19,932 nucleotides of DNA from JBGPBY01 sp041481485 (GTDB lineage Bacteria > Acidobacteriota > Terriglobia > 20CM-2-55-15): positions 1 through 19,932 of the forward strand of contig JBGPBY010000064.1 of assembly GCA_041481485.1 (NCBI GenBank). Reading direction: 5' to 3'. Positions 15,208 through 19,932 of this stretch are shown piece by piece (within the stretch, counting starts at the first letter, position 1; every line of letters starts with the position of its first letter). The notes beneath the pieces were generated by a model. That model saw nothing but the letters and a program-made list of their open reading frames with translations, was not told the origin of the DNA and did no database searches. The position numbers and the translations under genes are program-made.

Positions 15208-16519
15208 CCTCGCCTCCTTCAACGCTTTCGTCGTCTGTTTCATTCGCGGAACGCCCATCAGGCAAGAGATAGCCGACGGTTCGATTGTCCTCGCATAGAT
15301 GACGGGAACAAGCCATGGCAACATCGTCTGCAGTAACCTTTGCAATCTTATCGAGGTAGGATTCAATGTAATCCAGGCCAGACAAGGTTTCGATTTGCCC
15401 CAAAAGCATCGCCTGATCCGCAGTTCGCTCGCGGGAAAGGACAAAGTGCGCCTGAATCAAATGCTTGGCACGGTCGAGTTCATGTTCCGTTATCCCGTCG
15501 GCTACGATTCGATCCAGTTCGGAATGGATCCCGGCTTCAATCGCTTCAGCAGGGTGCTGATCGCGCCCTTCCGCCCGAATGTGAAACAATGTCGGATCCT
15601 TGGATTCGCTGTAATCTGCGGAGACAAAGGTAACTGTCTGTTCACGTTCGACCATTCGCTGATAAAGCCGGGAAGACTTGCCTTCCGTCAATATAATCCC
15701 AAGCAATTGGAGGGCATAACTTGACGGGTCCGCGATTGCCGGCGCATGGTAGGCCATTGCGATTCTCGGAACTTTGGACCGCCATCGAACGGCTATCCGT
15801 TTTTCGCCGTGCTGTGCCGGTTCTGACAGACGGACATCAGAGGGAAGTGGGCCATTGGAGATTCCACCAAAGAGCTTTGAAACTTCATCAACGATCTGAT
15901 CCGAATCGAAGTCGCCTGCCAATGCCAGAATCGCATTATTGGGAATGTAATGTTTACGGTAGTACGCCTGCTGTTCCTCTGCGGTGGCGCGTTCAACATC
16001 ACCCAGCCAACCGATCACTGGATTCCGATAGGGATGCACCTTATACGCGGCGGCGTTGACTTCCTGGACAAGCAAACCCCAGGGAGAATCCAATCCTCCT
16101 TTGAGTTCTTCGATGACGACTTTCTTTTCCGCTTCAAATTCTTCGGGATCGAAAATGCAATTCACCATTCGATCAGCCTCAATTTCGAGGGCAACCTTCC
16201 AGCGGTCGGATGCGAAATTGAAGTAATACGCAGTAAAATCGTGAGAAGTGAACGCGTTGTTGCTTCCGCCGTTTTTCAGCGTCAACAGATCGATTTGTCC
16301 CTTCCGGAATCGGCTGGTGCCCTTGAAAAGCATGTGTTCCAGGAAGTGAGACTTGCCGGTCTGCCCAAGTTCTTCATTCCGGGATCCCACCCGGTACCAA
16401 ATCATGGACGTCACGATGGGAGATGTATGCAGTTCTTTGGTAAGAATCACCAACCCATTGTCGAGCACAGTTTTACGTACGTCTTCTTTATTAAATGTCG
16501 AGGAACCTGTTAAAGACAT
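15194..16519 (-). CDS. M16 family zinc peptidase, catalytic subunit
   Basis: A 441-residue M16B peptidase. M16 enzymes cut peptides inside a closed chamber. The inverted zinc motif HxxEH is intact as HFLEH (58-62, in GKSHFLEHMLFKGT), and the downstream glutamate ligand is in KVVIEEL (E137/E138). Further family blocks are NNAFTSHDFTAYYFN, which follows the motif in active members, and YIPNNAILALAGDFD. The C-terminal lobe contains GKSSRLYQRMVE. No signal peptide is visible, so it should act in the cytoplasm. It is the first gene of the minus-strand operon, starting at ATG 16519. It has no clear Shine-Dalgarno and faces the divergent gene at 16607. The substrate is unknown. Confidence 0.95.
   Translation of the reverse strand: MSLTGSSTFNKEDVRKTVLDNGLVILTKELHTSPIVTSMIWYRVGSRNEELGQTGKSHFLEHMLFKGTSRFRKGQIDLLTLKNGGSNNAFTSHDFTAYYFNFASDRWKVALEIEADRMVNCIFDPEEFEAEKKVVIEELKGGLDSPWGLLVQEVNAAAYKVHPYRNPVIGWLGDVERATAEEQQAYYRKHYIPNNAILALAGDFDSDQIVDEVSKLFGGISNGPLPSDVRLSEPAQHGEKRIAVRWRSKVPRIAMAYHAPAIADPSSYALQLLGIILTEGKSSRLYQRMVEREQTVTFVSADYSESKDPTLFHIRAEGRDQHPAEAIEAGIHSELDRIVADGITEHELDRAKHLIQAHFVLSRERTADQAMLLGQIETLSGLDYIESYLDKIAKVTADDVAMACSRHLCEDNRTVGYLLPDGRSANETDDESVEGGEDGIG
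15213..15219 (-). promoter_or_regulatory. Ribosome-binding site fixing the start of the second M16 gene
   Basis: On the minus strand this reads AAGGAGG, fully complementary to the 16S rRNA tail, five bases before ATG 15207. It decides between that start and the in-frame ATG at 15243, which has no such site. It lies inside the 3' end of the upstream M16 gene, so the two subunits are translationally linked. Confidence 0.85.
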
Positions 16520-16606
16520 GATTTAATTCAGCCTGGAAGATTGTGCGGAGAGTGCTCGCATTGTCCGCTTCGGTCAATCTCAGCAAGCTATCATATCAAT
16601 ATATCC
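16520..16606. promoter_or_regulatory. Divergent promoter region between the M16 operon and the unknown gene
   Basis: This 87-bp gap must hold the start signals for genes leaving in both directions. An AT-rich patch at 16589-16605 contains TATCAT (16589-16594) reading right and TATGAT (16590-16595 on the other strand) reading left. Either could serve as a -10 box, but I see no matching -35 at good spacing. Neither gene has a clear Shine-Dalgarno. The promoter call rests on position and base composition. Confidence 0.35.
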
Positions 16607-17197
16607 ATGTCACTGATGATCTCCCTGACCGCTACTCAAGTTGAGGAACGCCTTGAAAAGCTTCACATTCCAGGACGCTTTACTCCCGAAGAAAAAACGC
16701 TATATTCGACTACGCCGGTCGTTACATCGGAATGTTCCTTATTTGGTTTTCCAACTCCATCCGAAAATTCGAGTCTGGCGTTGTCTAAAATAAAGGACAT
16801 CGTTGGTACAGATCCGAAGCGACCGCCGTCGTTTTTCGAGCATCCATGGTACGCAGGCGAGCCGTTCATGCAGTTTCTTTGTCCACCGGGATGGCATTTC
16901 ATCTGTCCGGATGTCGTCCCGGAAACGATCGGACAGCCGTTAAACTACGCAAGTCGTTTGGCAGCTTCCGGTATGGAACTGCCTTCAGCCATCGAAGTTG
17001 TTTTGATGCTTTTCCTTCACTTCGCCGGGTCCGGCGAACAATTGCTTCTGCGCAAACATACGTGGTGCACTGACGCGGCAGGTATCGGCGGGCATGTCAC
17101 GACCGGGGCCTTTGGTCGAAACGGGTTGTTTCTCAGCGTTCATCCGGACGGGTTTGCGAGCCGGGGACTCGGAATCTGCGGAAAGATAAGAATTTAA
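16607..17197 (+). CDS. Uncharacterised 196-residue protein
   Basis: I do not recognise a named family. The frame has a natural amino-acid composition over its whole length and no overlapping gene. A polar N-terminal part (about 1-70) is followed by the aromatic-rich segment SFFEHPWYAGEPFMQFLCPP with GWHFICPDVVPET after it, a hydrophobic helix around LPSAIEVVLMLFLHFAG (about 126-142, too short and polar at its ends to be a sure membrane span), then a cysteine- and glycine-containing end (HTWCTD, GICGKIRI). No signal peptide or known catalytic motif is visible. ATG 16607 is the most likely start; ATG 16616 is the alternative, and neither has a Shine-Dalgarno. It diverges from the protease operon and converges on atpC. 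Confidence 0.7.
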   Translation: MSLMISLTATQVEERLEKLHIPGRFTPEEKTLYSTTPVVTSECSLFGFPTPSENSSLALSKIKDIVGTDPKRPPSFFEHPWYAGEPFMQFLCPPGWHFICPDVVPETIGQPLNYASRLAASGMELPSAIEVVLMLFLHFAGSGEQLLLRKHTWCTDAAGIGGHVTTGAFGRNGLFLSVHPDGFASRGLGICGKIRI

Positions 17198-17199
17198 TG

Positions 17200-17221
17200 C
17201 CGCCAGGGAGTTATCTGGCGG
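17200..17221. terminator. Hairpin between two convergent genes, possible two-way terminator
   Basis: CCGCCAG (17200-17206) pairs with CTGGCGG (17215-17221) around an 8-base loop. It lies between the stop of the unknown gene and the stop of atpC, where both transcripts should end. Neither side carries a proper T-run (GAAAACCC to the right; CATTAAATT on the minus strand to the left), so termination may be weak or Rho-assisted. Confidence 0.45.
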
Positions 17222-17255
17222 GAAAACCCATTCGCTGGCCTGGAAACGCCGAAAT

Positions 17256-17672
17256 TTACAATGGCTGCCGTTTTCGGCTCACGTGAATTCGGACAACCGC
17301 ACGTTCGAGCGCCACTAGAGCCCGGTTGTAATCGACATCGCCACTGCCCTGACTCAGTCTCTTCTCGGCGCGCTCCTTTGCCCGTGTTGCCCGCTCTACG
17401 TCGATTTCCTGAGCTCGTTCCGCGGTTTCGGCAAGAACTCGAACCTGGTCCGGCAAAACTTCTGCAAACCCCCAGGCCACAGAAAGCCACGTCCAGTTCG
17501 AACCTTTCCGATAGCCAAGCTCACCGATCTTCAACTCGGAAAACAACGGCGCATGGCCCGGAAGGATTCCAAGATAGCCTTCGGCGCCCGGAATCTGAAC
17601 TTCGTCCGCAACGTCGTTAATCAACATCCGCTCCGGGGTGACGATCGACAGATGAATGGAGGCTTCGGCCAT
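17256..17672 (-). CDS. atpC: ATP synthase F1 epsilon subunit
   Basis: Epsilon subunit of 138 residues, part of the central stalk that couples proton flow to ATP synthesis and can inhibit hydrolysis. The N-terminal beta-sandwich domain shows the family pattern IVTPERMLI, then VQIPGAEGYLGILPGHAPLF. The C-terminal helical hairpin (about residues 85-130) is rich in Arg, Glu and Ala (ERATRAKERAEKRL), followed by LVALERAVVRI. ATG 17672 directly abuts the atpD stop (TAAATG) and there is no good ribosome-binding site, so translation probably depends on ribosomes finishing atpD. It is the last gene of the operon. Confidence 0.96.
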   Translation of the reverse strand: MAEASIHLSIVTPERMLINDVADEVQIPGAEGYLGILPGHAPLFSELKIGELGYRKGSNWTWLSVAWGFAEVLPDQVRVLAETAERAQEIDVERATRAKERAEKRLSQGSGDVDYNRALVALERAVVRIHVSRKRQPL

Positions 17673-19091
17673 TTATTTTACGGCCCTCATGCGTTCGGCC
17701 TGTTCCACAACCTCCTCGATCGTTCCGACCATATAGAAGGCTTGCTCGGGAAGATCATCATGTTTCCCTTCAACAATCTCCTTGAAGCCCTTGATCGTAT
17801 CCGCAACCTTGACATATCGCCCGGGTTTTCCCGTGAACTGTTCCGCAACGAAGAACGGTTGCGAGAGAAAACGCTGAACTTTACGGGCGCGGGCAACGAC
17901 CAGCCGGTCTTCTTCCGAAAGCTCGTCGATGCCGAGGATGGCAATGATGTCCTGAAGGTCCTTGTACTTCTGAAGAACAAGTTTCACTGCGCGCGCAACA
18001 GCGTAATGCTCAGCGCCGACAACACGTGGATCGAGAATACGCGAAGATGAGGCCAACGGATCAACCGCGGGGTAAATTCCCAGTTCGACAATCTGCCGCG
18101 AAAGATTCGTTGTGGCATCCAGATGCGCAAATGCGGTTGCGGGTGCCGGGTCGGTGTAGTCGTCTGCAGGGACGTAAATGGCCTGGACCGAAGTGATCGA
18201 GCCCTTCGTCGTTGACGTAATGCGTTCCTGCAGTTCTCCCATTTCACTGGCGAGCGTCGGCTGATAACCGACTGCGGAAGGCATGCGGCCGAGCAGTGCG
18301 GACACTTCGGATCCCGCCTGAGTGAAACGAAAGATGTTGTCGACGAACAAAAGAACGTCCTGACCTTCCTCATCACGGAAATATTCAGCCGTTGTCAGTC
18401 CCGTCAGGGCGACTCGAAGGCGGGCTCCAGGGGGCTCTGTCATCTGTCCGTAGATCAGGGCGGCTTTATTGATAACCCCGGATTCCTTCATTTCGAGCCA
18501 GAGATCGTTTCCTTCACGAGTTCTCTCGCCGACACCTGCGAATACGGAAATGCCGCCGTGTTTGGTCGCGATGTTGTTGATCAGTTCCTGAATGACGACG
18601 GTTTTGCCAACTCCCGCACCGCCGAAGAGTCCGATCTTGCCGCCACGCAGGTAGGGCTCAATCAGATCGATCACCTTGATCCCGGTTTCGAACATTTCCA
18701 GTTTCGTGTTCTGCTCCGTGAATGCCGGCGCCAGTTTGTGAATCGGATCGCGCCGTTTGGCTTGGATCGGTCCCATCTGATCCACGGGTTCGCCAATAAC
18801 GTTCATGATCCGGCCGAGGACGCCGGACCCCACGGGAATGGTTATTGGTTCGCCGAGATCTTCAGCCAACATACCCCGGACCATCCCGTCCGTGGGCTGC
18901 ATGGATACGCACCGCACCCGGCCTTCGCCCAAATGCTGCTGGACTTCCGCAATGATGTCGAGAGGTGTCGGAATGTTGAATCCCGCGCTCGTAATGCGTA
19001 AAGCATTATGGATTTGCGGTTGCTGTCCTTCCGCAAATTCCACGTCCAACGCGGGCCCGATAATTTGAGATACTTTGCCAATATTGCCCAT
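17673..19091 (-). CDS. atpD: ATP synthase F1 beta subunit
   Basis: Beta subunit of 472 residues, which carries the catalytic sites of the F1 ATPase. Walker A is GGAGVGKT (157-164), and the catalytic glutamate is in GERTREGND (E189). The helical DELSEED loop that contacts the gamma subunit is at 389-395. The beta-barrel N-terminal domain begins at GKVSQIIGPALDVEF, and the family block ALTGLTTAEYFRDEEGQDVL is present. The gene directly follows atpG (TAAATG, no spacer) and directly precedes atpC in the same way. No deviation from a normal bacterial F-type enzyme is visible. Confidence 0.98.
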   Translation of the reverse strand: MGNIGKVSQIIGPALDVEFAEGQQPQIHNALRITSAGFNIPTPLDIIAEVQQHLGEGRVRCVSMQPTDGMVRGMLAEDLGEPITIPVGSGVLGRIMNVIGEPVDQMGPIQAKRRDPIHKLAPAFTEQNTKLEMFETGIKVIDLIEPYLRGGKIGLFGGAGVGKTVVIQELINNIATKHGGISVFAGVGERTREGNDLWLEMKESGVINKAALIYGQMTEPPGARLRVALTGLTTAEYFRDEEGQDVLLFVDNIFRFTQAGSEVSALLGRMPSAVGYQPTLASEMGELQERITSTTKGSITSVQAIYVPADDYTDPAPATAFAHLDATTNLSRQIVELGIYPAVDPLASSSRILDPRVVGAEHYAVARAVKLVLQKYKDLQDIIAILGIDELSEEDRLVVARARKVQRFLSQPFFVAEQFTGKPGRYVKVADTIKGFKEIVEGKHDDLPEQAFYMVGTIEEVVEQAERMRAVK

Positions 19092-19931
19092 TTATAAAGC
19101 TCCTGCGCCACTGACAACTTCGATAATTTCGCGCGTGATTGCTGCCTGGCGCACGCGGTTCATGTTAAGAGTGAGAGATTCGATCATGTCGCCCGCGTTG
19201 CGCGATGCTGTGTCCATTGCAGCCATCCGCGCGCCGTGTTCTGATGCCGCAGATTCCAACAGAGCACGATAGATCTGGATTTCAACGTACCTGGGAAGGA
19301 GCCGATCAAACTCTTTTTGAGGCGGCTGTTCGTATATGTATTCGCGGGGCGCTGCTCCGGCTTGCTCCAGATGTGATCGACCAAGAGGCAGTAACTTTTC
19401 CAGGGAAACGCGCTGCTGTATGGCGGATTTGAATTCGTTGTAAAGAACATAAACGGCGTCGACCTGGGACTCCGTATACAACTCGACGACCTTCTGCGCG
19501 ATTTCTCGTGCATGCCCATAGTCGAGTTTATTGAAGAAATTAATGAAATCGGCGGTTATCGGCGCGCCCCGCCGGCGAAAGAAATCCCGTCCCTTTCGCC
19601 CGACAGGATACAAGCGGATATCCTGGCTGGCATGTTCGCGAAGAAAGCTTTGCGCGGCCCGGATCAAATTGGTATTGAATGCCCCGCATAGCCCCCGGTC
19701 TGCAGTCACGACAAGGACCAGAATCTTTTCCTCGGGCCGCACTTCGAGAAGAGGATGAGATATGTTTTCGACCTGTGCCGCAAGGTTGGCCAGGACCTGA
19801 CGCAAAAGATCGGAATAGGGACGTGCACTGACCACTCGCTCCTGCGCACGCCTGAGCTTGGCTGCTGAAACCGTCTTCATGGCCTTCGTCAGTTGTTGAG
19901 TGTTCTTGACCGAACGGATGCGCCGCCGGAT
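19092..19931 (-). CDS. atpG: ATP synthase F1 gamma subunit (5' end beyond window)
   Basis: Gamma subunit, the rotating shaft of F1. The visible 279 residues start within IRRRIRSVKNTQQLTKAMK, the conserved N-terminal helix, so only a few residues are missing beyond the right edge. The ATG at 19880 is an internal methionine in this helix, not the start. The central Rossmann-like domain carries VVTADRGLCGAFNTNLI, and the C-terminal helix ends with the canonical GARMAAMDTASRNAGDMIES and LNMNRVRQAAITREIIEVVSGA. The TAA stop abuts the ATG of atpD. Presumably atpA and the other subunits lie to the right. Confidence 0.97.
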   Translation of the reverse strand: MRRRIRSVKNTQQLTKAMKTVSAAKLRRAQERVVSARPYSDLLRQVLANLAAQVENISHPLLEVRPEEKILVLVVTADRGLCGAFNTNLIRAAQSFLREHASQDIRLYPVGRKGRDFFRRRGAPITADFINFFNKLDYGHAREIAQKVVELYTESQVDAVYVLYNEFKSAIQQRVSLEKLLPLGRSHLEQAGAAPREYIYEQPPQKEFDRLLPRYVEIQIYRALLESAASEHGARMAAMDTASRNAGDMIESLTLNMNRVRQAAITREIIEVVSGAGAL

Positions 19932-19932
19932 A

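Noticed and set aside
15208..15444. Upstream extension of the second M16 protein
   Set aside because: It overlaps the C-terminal part of the first M16 gene, and a perfect ribosome-binding site marks ATG 15207.
16541..16606. Earlier TTG start for the unknown gene, adding a cysteine-rich N-terminus
   Set aside because: The TTG has no properly spaced ribosome-binding site, and the extension would occupy the whole shared upstream region that must hold the divergent promoters.
10662..17197. A peptide-natural-product cluster around the proteases
   Set aside because: I searched the operon and its borders for a short precursor gene, cyclase or exporter and found none. The TldD/TldE and M16 pairs more likely have housekeeping peptidase roles.

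Overview
The window is an ordinary, densely packed stretch of chromosome from a diderm (Gram-negative) bacterium, with GC in the mid-50s by eye. A TonB/ExbB/ExbD/ExbD/TPR-lipoprotein cluster, a SecDF pair encoded as two genes, a bifunctional Rel protein and a TldD/TldE plus M16 protease operon together suggest an Acidobacteriota-like soil bacterium. That placement is an inference from gene content and protein style, not a measured phylogeny. I see no insertion sequence, prophage, CRISPR array, tRNA or rRNA. No stretch over 300 bp lacks a gene; the longest gap is 4499-4664.

Left part, plus strand (2-4498): the 3' end of an oligopeptide/dipeptide ABC transporter ATPase overlaps tgt (tRNA-guanine transglycosylase) by one base. 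It is followed by yajC, secD and secF, the accessory module of the Sec translocon. This is the widespread tgt-yajC-secD-secF arrangement.

Next, plus strand (4549-8035): a well-formed sigma70-type promoter with an inverted repeat over its start region drives tonB, exbB, two exbD genes and a TPR lipoprotein gene, ending at a strong intrinsic terminator. TonB carries two proline-rich blocks and a Gly-Gly-Val-Pro repeat. A perfect 11-bp hairpin lies between tonB and exbB. Together these genes should power outer-membrane transport or another envelope process from the proton-motive force.

Then, plus strand (8059-10655): rel, the (p)ppGpp synthetase/hydrolase, whose only visible promoter would give an almost leaderless message, followed by ridA.

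Minus strand (16519 down to 10662): a tightly coupled operon of two paired metalloprotease systems. First comes an M16 peptidase with an intact zinc motif and a partner that has lost it; then TldD with its zinc motif and TldE/PmbA without one; last is a small membrane-anchored protein. This is the most interesting part of the window. Both protease types are known from peptide maturation in other bacteria, but no precursor peptide is visible here.

Right end: an unrecognised 196-residue protein (16607-17197, plus) diverges from the protease operon. It converges on atpG-atpD-atpC (minus strand), the distal genes of the F1 ATP synthase operon, with atpG cut by the window edge. I found no clearly new biological system; the candidates worth a second look are the twin protease operon, the unknown protein and the regulatory signals around tonB and rel.
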